Source: Blastocladiella britannica (Eukaryota > Blastocladiomycota > Blastocladiomycetes > Blastocladiales > Blastocladiaceae). From it: 64,000 nucleotides of DNA. How positions within the stretch are numbered: position 1 is the first letter of the stretch; each line of letters starts with the position of its first letter. The notes beneath the pieces are model-generated. The model did no database searches. It was not told the DNA's origin and saw only the letters and a program-made list of their open reading frames with translations. Below are positions 45,539 to 56,492 of the stretch, in pieces. The stretch covers positions 1-64,000 of the forward strand of contig MU624550.1 of the NCBI GenBank assembly GCA_025349905.2, in the 5' to 3' direction. The position numbers and the translations under genes were made by a program.

Positions 45539-47089
45539 ATGAAAATGACACCCTGGACCGTGGTCACCGAGGACGACACCGACACGCCCTTCTCCGGCAC
45601 CGCATCCGCGCACATCACCCCCGACACGCTCTCTGGATGGCTCTTTGATGGTGCCCCGGCCCTGACCATTGCCGACACCAGCGTCACCTCTGACGTGGCG
45701 CTGGACGACCCGTGGGCCGGCAGCGAGCGGCCGCCGCACCGGCCTACTCTTTCTGCTGTTGATGCTGCTCCTGTTGCTGAACCACTCTCGGCCCGGCCCA
45801 TCCACCTGGTTGCCCCGGAAAAAGCTCACCCGAATCCCAATCTCAATGACGCGGACACGGACAACACTGAGAGCACCTCCGCTTCCCCAAAGTATCGCGC
45901 ATCGGTGGGACAGCTGCAAGAGCGCGCCAATGCCCTGGCCGCGCACGCGTCGCATTTCCGGGCCCAGATCGCCGCCGACCGTGCCGCCCTGGTGGCCGTG
46001 TCGGTGATTCTGGACCGTGCGGGTCACTTGCCCGCGAACATGGTCAGTGCCGCCACTGACGGCGTTGCGGCGGCTCTGGCAGTGGCCGGCGGGGAAGATC
46101 CGGACTCGATCGCTCGCCGCGTGCGTGCCACGCTGATGGCCGCGGTCACTTTGACGTCCACGGGCGCCGCGTCGGTGGCTGCTGGTCTCATGTCGGGATC
46201 GGCCGTCACTGCGAGCGTCTCGGGTGCACTGGCGACCAGTCTGTTGCGGCGGGGCGCGATCGGACCGGCGGCACTGGCAGGGATCGCGGGGGTGGGTGCC
46301 GCGCCAGCGCTGGTGGGTGGAGCGGTCGCAGGACTGGTCATGGGCGGCGTGTGGTGGGTGGGTCGCCGGTGGGAGCGGTCGCGCGAGGCGGCCGAGCTGT
46401 CGCGGTTCATTTTGTATGTTCCCTGCCCTCTTCATTTCCTTCCATTCCATTGACAGCCACATATGTGTAGCGAGCTCCGTCAATCGCGTGACAACATGCT
46501 AGTCATCTCGCTGGCGATCCACGTGGTCCGCCACCACCTCGACACCCTCAAGGCGTCGCTGAGCGTGCTGGGCCCCGCGGACGTGGCCCTGGCACAGCAG
46601 CTGACGGACGGAGCGCTGCGGCGCATCCAGTCGGCGGACTTGCATGCCATGGCGATCGCCAAGATCGCCGACGTGGACGACGGCCTGTGGATTGCGCCGA
46701 TCGAGGCCACGGTGCCCGACCCAACTCTGTCGTTGCCGGACGGGTCGGCCTTTGCCACTGCTACCGAAGGTGATCGTCGTGGCCGGTCGCGTAGTCCCAG
46801 CCCGATCGCAGTGGGAGCAGCAGAAGCAGCAGCAGCGGCGCAGGGCCGGCCACCGCCGCCACGATCAGCGTCGCCAACATCCTCGGCTGCAGTGTGGTCG
46901 TCGACGGCCGGATCGAGCCCGGTCAGCGGCAACGGCGGCGGTCCTCGCCCGCGGTCGCGGTCGCCGCCCAACCCCGAGTTCATGCCGCTGTCGGCATCAT
47001 GGATGGTGGTCGGAACCGTTGCCGGATCCAGCGCCGACGTGGCGGTGATTGCCCCGGCCGACAGCAACAGCCGCGTCTGGCGGAGCTAA
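45539..47089 (+). CDS. Ala/Gly-rich hydrophobic-centre protein of unknown function (497 aa, 2 exons)
   Basis: Exons 45539-46413 and 46471-47089; the intron joins SRFI-FELRQSRDNML in frame. Family not recognised. The N-terminal 120 residues are acidic and disordered. Then comes a helical region (QLQERANALAAHASHF, AALVAVSVILDRAG) and a strongly hydrophobic Gly/Ala region (about 200-275: GAIGPAALAGIAGVGAAPAL, VGGAVAGLVMGGVWWVGRRW) that may insert into membranes as two or three short helices. A helical stretch follows the intron (VISLAIHVVRHHLDTLKASL). The tail is Ser/Pro-rich and disordered. A membrane-shaping or organelle role is possible but not shown. Confidence 0.62.
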
Positions 47090-47141
47090 GGCCCGGCGTA
47101 TGGCAAAAACATGAATGTATTCTGCAATGTGATAAGTCTAC

Positions 47142-48473
47142 TTACTCCAACCCGGCCGCAACCCGCGCCAACTCAGCCAACCGACTCCGCCGCCGCCGCT
47201 CTTCGCGGTGCTGGCTCGACTCGCCCTTGCGGTTGTGTCCGCCTCGGTACTGTGTACTGGCCTGCCGCGCCGCCGCCGCCGCCGCCACTGCCACTGCCGC
47301 GGCAATCGCTTCGGGGCCGCCGTTGATCGCGTCCTGAGCAATGCGGCACTTGGGGGTCGCATGCGACACGTTCGGACCGTGAATGTCGCAGTGCAGCATT
47401 GGGCGCCGGTCTTCCCGCGGCTGGTGCACCAGCGCCGACTTGAACATGGCCATGGCGTGGTCGCGGTGGGGGTGCTGGTGGTGACGCGGACTGGACGACG
47501 ACAATGGCGGTGGGGTCGGGAAATGGGTCGGCGTCTCAGTCGAGGCGGTGGCAGCGGTGATCACGGATCGGAGATCAGGGAACGGGAGGGGCTGTCGGGT
47601 GTTGGTCGGGGGAGTCGGTTGCTGCTGCTGGTGTTGTTGGGTCTGGTGGGAGTCATCGCACGTAGTGTCGCGGAACGAGCCTGCATCCGAGTGGTCGTCG
47701 TCGCTCAGGACGTCGGACAGATAAGACTCAAGCACTTCGTCGCTACTAAGACTGTAAGTATCCGACCGGCGCCGCGAGTGTTTCTGCGGCACCGACGAAG
47801 AAGCAACCGAGGAAGTTTGATGCCGCTGATCGTCGTCATCCTGGAGCCACTCCTCGTGGTCCGCACACACATCCACCAGCTTCTCCCACGACGTCGGAAG
47901 CGCGTGCACGGCCACGCACCGACGGATCTCGGGCCGCAGCGCGGTACGAAACAGGTCGCGGCACAGCGCGAACCGCGAGTTCGTCGAGTACCCAGCGCGG
48001 CGGGCCGCGCGCTCGAACGCGCCCGCAAACGCAATCACCGAGACTCCACGGCGCTGCCGCAGCTCCACTAGGTCCACCAGACAGTCGGCCTCGGATACTG
48101 GCCGAGGGAGCGCAGCGGCCCATATGTCAAACAAGTCCTCGACGCGCCGCATATCGCTGATATGGTGACGCGAGGTAGCGTCCGAAAGGCACCGGTCAGC
48201 CCATGACCCACGCTCGACTGCTGCTAGGCACGCATGGACTTGCGTCCGCGGCGAAACGTCGCGCAGCTGTCGCTCGACCGATTCGCATACTTGCCAGACG
48301 TGCTCTTGGTCGGCGAAATCGATAATCGGGCGCACCCTCGGGAGTGCGCCGATACTGTCGCTTTGTTTTGGACCGCCCCGCACACTGCTGTTGATGCTCA
48401 TGTTCCTGGTTGTGGTGGTGGAGCGATGGCGGCTCTGGCTGCGCGAGCGCGAGTGGGCACAGGCACCAATCAT
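47142..48473 (-). CDS. Gag-like protein with atypical zinc knuckle (443 aa, domesticated-retroelement candidate)
   Basis: Single exon from the ATG at 48473. The N-terminus is basic (RSRSQSRHRS). Residues about 75-210 resemble the capsid-like Gag domain of Ty3-type elements: AFAGAFERAARRAGY, then LFRTALRPEIRRCVAVHAL and SWEKLVDVCADHEEWL. After a Gln/His/Pro-rich spacer comes CDIHGPNVSHATPKC, a Cys-His-His-Cys cluster like the knuckles of fungal Gag proteins. No protease, reverse transcriptase, integrase or LTR is seen on either side, and the frame is open over its whole length. It may be a host gene derived from Gag, or the solo remnant of an element. It is convergent with the Ala/Gly-rich gene. 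Confidence 0.6.
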   Translation of the reverse strand: MIGACAHSRSRSQSRHRSTTTTRNMSINSSVRGGPKQSDSIGALPRVRPIIDFADQEHVWQVCESVERQLRDVSPRTQVHACLAAVERGSWADRCLSDATSRHHISDMRRVEDLFDIWAAALPRPVSEADCLVDLVELRQRRGVSVIAFAGAFERAARRAGYSTNSRFALCRDLFRTALRPEIRRCVAVHALPTSWEKLVDVCADHEEWLQDDDDQRHQTSSVASSSVPQKHSRRRSDTYSLSSDEVLESYLSDVLSDDDHSDAGSFRDTTCDDSHQTQQHQQQQPTPPTNTRQPLPFPDLRSVITAATASTETPTHFPTPPPLSSSSPRHHQHPHRDHAMAMFKSALVHQPREDRRPMLHCDIHGPNVSHATPKCRIAQDAINGGPEAIAAAVAVAAAAAARQASTQYRGGHNRKGESSQHREERRRRSRLAELARVAAGLE

Positions 48474-48707
48474 TTTTTCGTTGAAAAGGACGGACGGAGG
48501 CGAGAATATGCGAGAAAATGTAGCGTGAAAGGGTGGACGCAACAAGCAAAAACATTCGCGTCTCACTACCTTGCCGTGATCTCAGTATATATGGGAAGTA
48601 CATGTCTACATTTCTACACTGAATTCACTCCTCGACCTCGTCCTGTCCTCGTCCTTGGAGTGCTCGTGGTCATCGCCATTGCCCTCCCACTCCTCGCCCT
48701 TGAAGTC

Positions 48708-50742
48708 TTAGTTGTCAGCGCAGCAATCTTCCTCCCAGTCCTCATCATCGTCTGCGTGGTCGCACTTGGCGCGCCGCTCCTTCGCCAGGTTCTTGTCCGC
48801 CTCGACACCCCGGTCCGCCTCGTACATATCGGCGATATTCGACATGGCCAGCGGGCTGCCAAACGCGGCAGCCTCCTTGAACCAAAACATGGCCTCGGCA
48901 AAGTCGACCTTGACCTTGCGTTGAACGCCATCGCGATACAGCTCCCCAAGGCGGATCGTCGACTCGACCACCCCGAGGTTGGCCGCACACTTGAACATGT
49001 CGATGGCCTTGGGTACATCCTTGGCGTACCAGGCCTCACCCGAGAAGTGCATGGGCGCGAGCTCGTTCAGCGCAACGATGTTGCCGCGGTCGGCCGCGGC
49101 CTCCAGCTACTTGCGCGCGAGTGCGTAGTCGGGGGGACACCTGGTCCGACCGATCGCCGAGGTACAGCTGGCTGGGGGTCAGCATCGCCTCGCTGTCACC
49201 CTTGAACCGGTTGCACGTGGCGCAACAGCGCCTTGGGCACGTCCTGGTCGAGGTCCTCAAGTGCGCCACTCAGGTGCAGTTGCGCCAGTCGGACCATGGC
49301 TGCCGACGATTCGAACCTCGTCGATCGCGCGGTGTGGTACAGCCTGGCAGCCTCGGCGGCCGACGCACCAGCCACCAATCCCCTCCGCGTGCAGCTTCGC
49401 CATCGCGCACATCGCCGATGCCGAGCACTTGGCCCGCCGCCTTCTTGAGCCACTCGTAGGCCAGACTGGCGCTCTCCTCGACGACACCGCTCTCGAGGTG
49501 CTGGTCCGCGAGCATCTCCATGGCTATATGTTGACTCAGTAAGTAAATGTGCAAGTCGCGACATTCAAAAAAATAGAGGAACATACCGTCATGAAACCGA
49601 GCGTGGCCGCGCGCTCCAAGAACTTGAGAGCCTTGGGAACGTCCTCGTCCACCAGCTGCCCGCCCCGGTTGGCGTTGGCCAGCCAATACAGGGCGAAGCG
49701 GTCGCCATTGCCCGCATCCGCCTTGAGCTTTTTGGCGCCCAAGTTGAACCAATGCTTGGCCGCACCCCGCCATGGCGACGTACTTGGCGACGATCGGCTC
49801 CGGCCCCGCCAAGCGTCATGTCGATGACGACGACAGACGTGCCCCCCCCGGCGGTTAATGTGGGCATTGAACTGTTCCCTGTCCATGTCGGACTTGGCGT
49901 AGTTGCACGCCTTGCAACAAACCTAAGTTTAATAAAATCAGTCATGGAAAGAAAAATGAAATGAAATAAAACGAACCCGGAGGTCGTCCAAGACGACATA
50001 ATCCGGGTGCGGATCAAACCGGTCGACACCGAGCTTGGACGTGCGCCGGCACAAGTAGCAAGCGAGGTCGGGGTCTGCGGCCATCTGCTCAACCAGCCAC
50101 GCCGCTGCCTCAGCACGATCCTTGACCGTCCACTTTTTGGCCTCGGGCCTCGGGCCGCCAGGAACCGCCATCCCATGTTCGAGTGCGGTAACGTCTCGCT
50201 CGGTGCGCCCGGTGCTTCTTGGCAATGGCCCGGACGTGCTTGGCCATCAACAGCATGCTCCGCAGCCCCTTGATGCGGTTGCAAGTCGCGCGGCATGGGA
50301 CGTTGTTGGCCACGAAGTAGCCCTTGCCCGGGACGATCTCGTCGATACCGCCGAGGAACCCGTTCTCGTGTTGTTGCCGGTAACAAAAACACTCAGCACC
50401 AGCATCGGCAAGATTGCATGGGATCCCGCACAGTTTCGCGCGCGCAGTAAGGTACCGCCACCGAAGGTCCACCCTCTGGCGACGCTCGAGCAGCACGCCG
50501 GCCCAGGTTCTTGGTGTACCACTTGCGACAGTTGCGCTCTTTTTCACGGCTTGCCATATATGCGCGATAAGCGGCGTTATGTCACATTTTTGCAGATCTG
50601 GGAATTCCCAGGACCATAACCGGCGGCCGTTGATGTCCTTGGCCTCGTTGCATACTTGACACTTGACGGACTCGCCCTCGTGCAATTACGCCAGCTCGGG
50701 CGCGCCCACTCGGCAGAAGCGGTTTGCGGGCGGACTGTACAT
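48708..50742 (-). pseudogene. Broken gene: two HNH-like Cys modules followed by Sel1 repeats
   Basis: Reads from an ATG at 50742, with an in-frame TAA at 50688-50686. Module 1 has CQVC, then GGIDEIVPGKGYFVANNVPC and CNRIKG. Module 2 has CYLC, GVDRFDPHPDYV and CCKACNYAKSDM, the latter joined over a GT-AG intron (about 49977-49923). The GxD...GY...N...C..CN..K pattern is that of HNH-type nuclease folds. Sel1-like repeats follow (FALYWLANANRGGQLVDED, DVPKALKFLERAATLGFM, AMCAMAKLHAEGIGG, ECF-type end) but are scattered over all three frames with at least five frame changes, one at a run of eight C (49831-49838). The C-terminal open piece is 48708-49052 (KAIDMFKCAANLG, AEAMFWFKEAAAFGSPLAM). Coding of one functional product is unlikely. 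Confidence 0.7.
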
Positions 50743-51100
50743 TTCGGATCCGTCAGTTGCTTGAAAAAAAAAAATTACGAGAAAAAAAAAAGAGCACTTG
50801 AGGGTGTGTGCACGGGGCGGGCCACCACCTCTGTGCGAGGATGGCGACGCGGCGGCGGCGGCAGCGCCTTTATAATATTCTTACGCGAATCGTGTGACGA
50901 TTGGCCGAGTGGACTTTGGCCATCGCACAATAGTGTATATCGTAATGTATTATACATGGGAACTGTTTCTCTTTAGAACAGAGTCGCGTGTCATTCTGTT
51001 ATATTTAAATCCAGTCTCAACCGCCATCCCCTCCTGCCTGTCCTCCGTCTGCCGAGCCCCCCGCACGTGTCGTTACAAATCGAAAGAGAGCAATAAAAAC
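50743..51100. other. Intergenic region with A-tracts
   Basis: Between the broken HNH/Sel1 gene and the F-box-like gene. Two poly-A tracts (about 50764-50774 and 50782-50791) and an AT-rich element TTATATTTAAAT near 51000 that may serve the downstream promoter. No gene is recognised. Confidence 0.5.
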
Positions 51101-53486
51101 ATGGATCGACTGCCTGAGGAACTCCTGGTCGGCATCCTCGCCTCAGCGTGCACGCCCGCGTCGCACATACCCGCATCTGCCCGACTCTTGTCTCATATGG
51201 CCCGCATCGATTTTGTCTTGATTGCCTGGGCCCACCACATTCTTGCCCGGTCCGATGCGTCAGTCATGAGCGAGGCACCTGGCCTCAACCGGCACAGGCC
51301 CGCGACCCTTGACGCTCAATTCAATCCCGACACGCGTGGACTGCCCACCCCTGCTACTTGGCTCATGAAGCGCCTGGTGCGCCGTGGTCTGGCGATGCGT
51401 GAAATGTCTTGTGCCAGATTTGACAATGTGCCCGTGGCCGACCTGGAACTGGTCGAGAACCCGTTTACTGTGCCGGCCGTGGTTGACTACTTGCTGCAAC
51501 CGCACCGGTTCCGAAATATTGCAAATATGCCACTGGACGAGCTTGTTCGCGCCTGGGATGTGCTGTTCGAGCGCGATTCCCCCGACGGCATCAGGACTAC
51601 TTGGGTCATGTCCGCGCCCGAGCCCTTGGCGACCCACCTGGCCACTCCGAATTTACGGCCCGTTCCCGAGGCGCTGCAACTTCCTGGTCTCTATCTTCTG
51701 ACTGGCGAGCTGGATCAGTTCATGGACACGACCCGGCGCCTAGCAGCCATGCTGCCGACACTGGCCACGGCCACGGCGCCGCTGACCTTGTGGATGCGGC
51801 TGGGGATCGACGACCGGATCGCGACCCGCCGCTCGCTCTCAGTCTGCACCTCTCATGCCAGCAACACACATGTGACGCTGCCCATGTATTGGGCACTGTT
51901 GGCCGTCACCGAGGGCCGAGTGGCTGTTCTCGAGCACTTGGTGACTGACCTTTATGTGCTTGATCTGCCCAAGTTGATGGCCTTCTTGTCCCAGCCCGTT
52001 TATACCGTGTATTTCATGCGACTGCTGGTGCAGTTTTCCGCCGCCGACCGCGTGTTCCCGACCTGGCACTGGTTATACGCGCGTGGGTACGCTTACCCGA
52101 CCACGGGAATAGTTTCTGTGACCGAGCTCACAGCCCAGGCAGCCGAGTTTGCTACGTTGCGCACCTTCTTTTTCGAGTACGACAAGCCGCGGATCTTGGC
52201 GACGACTCTAATGCCTCGACGAGTGCTATTTACCTCGCTTGTCGGCTGTAACTATTCATGGGCTCGACGCGGATATTATGAGGTCATGATCGAGTTGGCA
52301 GAGCTGGGGCTGATGACTCCATACAAAATGCTCATGTGCTTGCGGCAAACGCCTCCGGACGTGATTACTGCTCATTTGGCTGTGATTGAATCTCTGTGTG
52401 CTGTGCTTGAAGGCGGAATGGATGCGGTGTTGGCTGCTGGTACCCTTGGAATCTTTTTTTTTTTCATTGAGTCTTGTAATACCTGACGTAATGAATATAT
52501 CAGGATCACAGGGTCGCTTCCAAGCCGATCTGATGGCATGTATCCGATTGGCACTTCAGCTGCGACCTGACACGTTTACCGAAATTATTGTACGCCACTA
52601 CCACCGACCAGAGCACATCAAGGCGCTGCTCGAGGTCGAAGAGGCACAGGGCAAGACCGACTTCCATGCGATCGTACTTTGTCAAATTCAGCAATTTGGC
52701 AAAGGGATGACTCCCAATCTCACTGGACTCGGAAAACTCTGGCTCTCGGCGCTTTGCGACCCTGGATCCACGGCGGCGTCGCTCTGGCCGGGCATACGTG
52801 CCTTGTCACCCGCCCATCGCATTCGCTTGTTTGGCGCCCTCATGTACGGGCTGCAGGGACTTTCATTACCTTCGATTGGTGCTGGTGCTATTGCAGGCGA
52901 AAATTCGCCTGAGGGCTGGCCGGCGTGGCAGGTGGTGCTAGACCGTGTGCTCCCAAACGCGCTCGACTCACTGGCGGATTTGACCGTTTGCTCCGTGGTG
53001 ATGAAGTTGCTGAGCCGCCGCTCTCACGTATGGAAGCGGCTGCGTCCAGTTACCCCATCTCCACAGACTGCTTCAAGTACGAGTGATCCGTGGACCGCAG
53101 AGCACGTCGCCGTGGCGAGCATGACGGCGCTGTCCATGCACGCATCTTCACCGCTTCAGCTGCTGCCGCTGTGGACGGCGGCACGACTGTGTCCACTGGC
53201 TCCAGGCGTGATACTGGCGGCGGCTCCGCCCGATTTCACTGCCTACACGCCCGCATGGCTGTGGCAGCTGCGCTGGGACGCGGTCCGTCGCCGCGAAGGT
53301 CAGTTTACGACGCGGATGGGACCGTGGCAGTATGTGGTCGGGGTTGCGCTGGCGGAAGGAAGGACGCGGACGGCGGCGATCGCGCTGGCGATTGCGCGCG
53401 AGGAAGGACAGGTGTTGGAGGGTACGGGCGCGTGGGCGGGCCTGGCCAAACGGTTTCCTGCCATTGCCTTGCCCTCTGTCACGTGA
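51101..53486 (+). CDS. F-box-like protein with helical repeats (773 aa, 2 exons)
   Basis: Exons 51101-52439 and 52504-53486. The start MDRLPEELLVGILASACTP has the LPxELL core of an F-box, which would bind Skp1 in an SCF ubiquitin ligase; the rest of the motif is weak. The remainder is Leu/Ala-rich helical sequence without regular WW repeats, though pieces such as YWALLAVTEGRVAVLEHLV resemble ankyrin-type helices. No catalytic motif. The 64-nt intron has a T-run after the donor and joins AAG-SQGRFQADL in frame. Function unknown; substrate receptor is the natural guess. Codon use and GC look like the neighbouring intact genes. Confidence 0.68.
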
Positions 53487-53641
53487 AGGGAGTGGCTGAC
53501 GTGTATGAATGGTTTTTTTTTCCTCTCTTTTTTCAAGTTCCTTTTTTTCTGCTGTTGTTGCAGCTCTCTCCTTGCTGTCCACGCAAACCACACACTCTCG
53601 CACTGCAATTGCACTGGATTGAATTGAACACATACAAAAGA

Positions 53642-54586
53642 ATGTTCCCCACTGCCTGGACATCGCGCCCCCCGACTCCGGCTCCGTCGCCACCGCAGCC
53701 TCTTTCGGCGGCCCTAGATGCCGCGTCGGCCGCAATTCGCGATGCGACAGCGCACTTAAAGACTCCGACTTTGGCAACAACATTGGAACCGGCGGCAACG
53801 GTGGTCGATGACGGGTTTGAGCTGGTGGACTTCGACGAAATGTCAGCTGCAGATGCATTGTCCCCCGGTGACGTTAACGCGACAAACGTTCGTGAAGAGC
53901 AACAAGTGCAGGAGGACATGCATGCGCGCATCACGCAGCTGACGCTGGCGGTCGCGCAGTTGACGGCGGTGATGCAGGCATCCTCGTCCCCGGCATCGTC
54001 GGCCGGAATGCAGTCGACACCGTCGTCTCCCGGAATGACTCCTGGCGAGTTCCCGCCGAGCCCCTCGCCGTCGTCGGGCGGGACCGTGCGTCGTCCTCTC
54101 CCCGCTCCCCTCGAGCAGCAGCGAACCAACAGCAGCGACAATGGCGGCGGCATCAGCACGGTCTCCGAGCTCCGTTCTCTGAGCGCGCGGATGTCCCGAC
54201 TGGAGCACGCAGTCGCGCACGCGTTGGCGGGAATGCGCGCATTGCACTCTGGCCATGCGCGCGGCGGCGCGTTCGCGCACTCCCTGGTGGTGCGCGACGT
54301 GCACGCGTGGGGCGTACGGGTGACGCTGGACTCGCCCAACGCAACGGTACGTGACCTGCGCCGCAAGTTGGCGGCCATGGCGCCCGCGCACGTGGCGGGC
54401 GACGCGCGGCTGGTGTGGGCGGGACACTTGCTGGATGACGGGGAGTTTGTTGCTGAACGCGTGCCGGACGGCGGGGTGGTGGTGGTCATGGCGGCATCGT
54501 GCGGGTCGTCGTCGACGGTAGGGGCGGGAAGCGCGCGGTGCGGCGCGCCGGCGGTGCCGCCGCGTTCCTCGCGCGATGGCAACTGA
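53642..54586 (+). CDS. Protein with C-terminal ubiquitin-like fold (314 aa)
   Basis: Single exon. The first 120 residues are Pro/Ala-rich, with DDGFELVDFDE and a short coiled coil (MHARITQLTLAVAQLTAVMQ). A second coiled-coil-like stretch precedes the last domain (ELRSLSARMSRLEHAVAHAL). Residues about 220-285 read like a ubiquitin-like domain: VRVTLDSPNATVRDLRRKL, then ARLVWAGHLLDDGEFVAE and GGVVVVMA, which match the beta-beta-alpha-beta core and the RLIFAGKQLxDG signature. There is no C-terminal Gly-Gly, so conjugation is unlikely. Function otherwise unknown. Confidence 0.7.
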   Translation: MFPTAWTSRPPTPAPSPPQPLSAALDAASAAIRDATAHLKTPTLATTLEPAATVVDDGFELVDFDEMSAADALSPGDVNATNVREEQQVQEDMHARITQLTLAVAQLTAVMQASSSPASSAGMQSTPSSPGMTPGEFPPSPSPSSGGTVRRPLPAPLEQQRTNSSDNGGGISTVSELRSLSARMSRLEHAVAHALAGMRALHSGHARGGAFAHSLVVRDVHAWGVRVTLDSPNATVRDLRRKLAAMAPAHVAGDARLVWAGHLLDDGEFVAERVPDGGVVVVMAASCGSSSTVGAGSARCGAPAVPPRSSRDGN

Positions 54587-54721
54587 GCTTCTCATTGGCT
54601 TTGACTCACACTTATTTAATCCGTGTAATAACGTTCTTTTTCTCAGAAGACGGCCACCATTGCAACGACACAAGTACAGTACGCAAGATCCAGCGCGTAA
54701 TTTTATAAGAAATGAATAAAA

Positions 54722-55660
54722 TCAAGGAGAGGCCACCTCAGACGACCACACGCCGTCCTTGCTGCACGAGTGAATGACGCGCTCAAAGTCAGCGGCGCGT
54801 GCCCCGTACCGCAACACGTCGGCGCGCGAGATCTTGAGCACCACCAGCACAAAGTTCTCGAGTGCCTGATCAAACTCGGGCGCGCCGGCCGGTGGGGAGG
54901 GTGCAGCAGCAGCAGCAGGGGTCGAACCGGACGCTGATCGGCGCATCTGCGGCGGCGTCACCGGCGGACTGCCCGACGCAGCAGCAGCAGCGTCTCCCAA
55001 CGACAGGCCGCCCAGCAGCCGGTCCACCATATCGTCGGTCGATTCGCGCGACGCCGCCGGCGGGTCTGGAATGTCGCGCGGGACCGTCGCGGCGGGACGA
55101 TCGCCTGGAGCCGGTAACAGCAATACGGCACGTTGCGCGGGGGACAGACGCAGGAACGCGAGCAGACGCGCCCGTTCCCATGTACGGCGCGGGTCCTCGG
55201 CCGAGATGCGCGGCGGCGGGTACCGCAGCAGCAGGTGCGGCGCACCCGCAAGGTACGCCTTGGCGTCCAAGCGCCACAGCTCCTGCTGTTGCTGCTTTGA
55301 GGCGGTTCTGCTGCTGCCAGCAGATCCCGACGACGACTGCAGGATCACTTCCAGCGCGTTATTGGCCTTGATGTCGCTGATGAGCGGGTGGGTACGGGCA
55401 GCGTATCTTTTTTTTACGTGGTTAACTCACTCATTCCAGTCCATTGCTAAAAAAAAAAATTACCCAATCAAGAACGCTCCAGTATCAGACAGATGCGACA
55501 GGGCCAGTGGGTGGGCGGCCGTGGATCCGTTGCGGCGTGTCGATGCCACTGTCGCAAACACTGGCACCGTGATGCGCTGGCTGCTGTCGTGGTGCGGGAT
55601 GGCCGCTGCCAGGGCCGGGTGGAACGGCGTGCAGTTGCTGTTGCTGCTGCTGCTGCTCAT
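54722..55660 (-). CDS. Hypothetical helical protein (293 aa, 2 exons)
   Basis: Exons 55660-55464 and 55406-54722. The intron begins GTAATT plus a T-run and ends with A-run AAAG; splicing joins AFLIG-YAARTHPLI in frame. Family not recognised. The N-terminal part (STAAHPLALSHLSDTGAFL, HPLISDIKANNALEVILQ) looks helical and more conserved. The middle is Ala/Pro/Ser-rich; the C-terminus (LENFVLVVLKISRADVL, RYGARAADFERVIHS) is again helical. No signal peptide or membrane helix. It lies between two unrelated genes and overlaps neither. Confidence 0.6.
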
Positions 55661-55782
55661 TTATGTGATCTTGTTGTTTGTGGATCTCGTTTGGATTGGA
55701 TCCTCTCGGTCACGCCGGGAAGGTAGAGCGTTCTTTTGTGAATGTTGCCTTTCCTGGAAAGAGAAAAAAAATCATAAAGAAA

Positions 55783-56380
55783 ATGCAGTACATTCAACCG
55801 CGCCTCCTGCAGCACAAGTTCCTCGACGTGTATCGCACGTGCCGGTCCGTGCCCGTGGTCGGCGCCCAGCTGTTTGGCCTGTACATTCGTGTTGCCGCCC
55901 CGTACTCTGGTTGGCACCTTTCGATTTTCACGCATGTTCATCACAGAAAAAAAAAACTCAACAAGAAACATAGGATCCATCTCGCCCCGTATCACGACCT
56001 TCACCCCGGGCCACTGCCGCATCGAGCTCGAGGACCGCCCGCACCTGCGCAACCCGTTCCAGTCGCTGCACGCTCTGGCGCTTCTTAACGCCGGCGAGCT
56101 GGCTACCGGCATGGCATTCCTGTCCATCACCCAGGCGCTCGACCGCCGCGCCATCATCACCAATCTGTCGGCCGACTACAAGAAAAAGGCCCGTGGACTG
56201 GTGGTGGCCGAGTGTCAGCTGGATGCCGACACGCTAACCTGGATCCAGAATGGAGGCGTGGGCCCGCGGAAAGTCACCGCCAACATCACCGACTTGGACG
56301 GGGACGTGGTGGCCGTGTGCACCGCCGACTGGCATGTGGCAAAGGATCGGCCTACTGTGAAGGCTGCTCCATTGGAATGA
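55783..56380 (+). CDS. DUF4442-type hot-dog fold protein (177 aa, 2 exons)
   Basis: Exons 55783-55909 and 55974-56380. Features of the DUF4442 thioesterase-like family: LFGLYIRVAAPYSGSISPRI over the splice junction, FTPGHCRIELEDRP, then RNPFQSLHALALLNAGELAT, the long central helix that lines the active site in hot-dog proteins. Full length for the family (about 150-180 aa). These proteins are often predicted acyl-CoA thioesterases, but activity is unproven. The start is preceded by an A-rich leader. The divergent partner on the other strand begins 122 bp upstream. Confidence 0.75.
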
Positions 56381-56492
56381 GCTCTCTCTCATTTCTTATT
56401 CGGCCTTCAATCTTTGTCAGTGTTACCTGTCACCCCTTGCTCTTGGCCATCGCAATGAATGAAATGAATGGAATTTGGAAGCAAAATACAAT

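Noticed and set aside
48474..48566. Upstream extension of the Gag-like open frame
   Set aside because: It has no ATG (begins with GTG), and a TATA-like element lies just beyond; the ATG at 48473 is sufficient.
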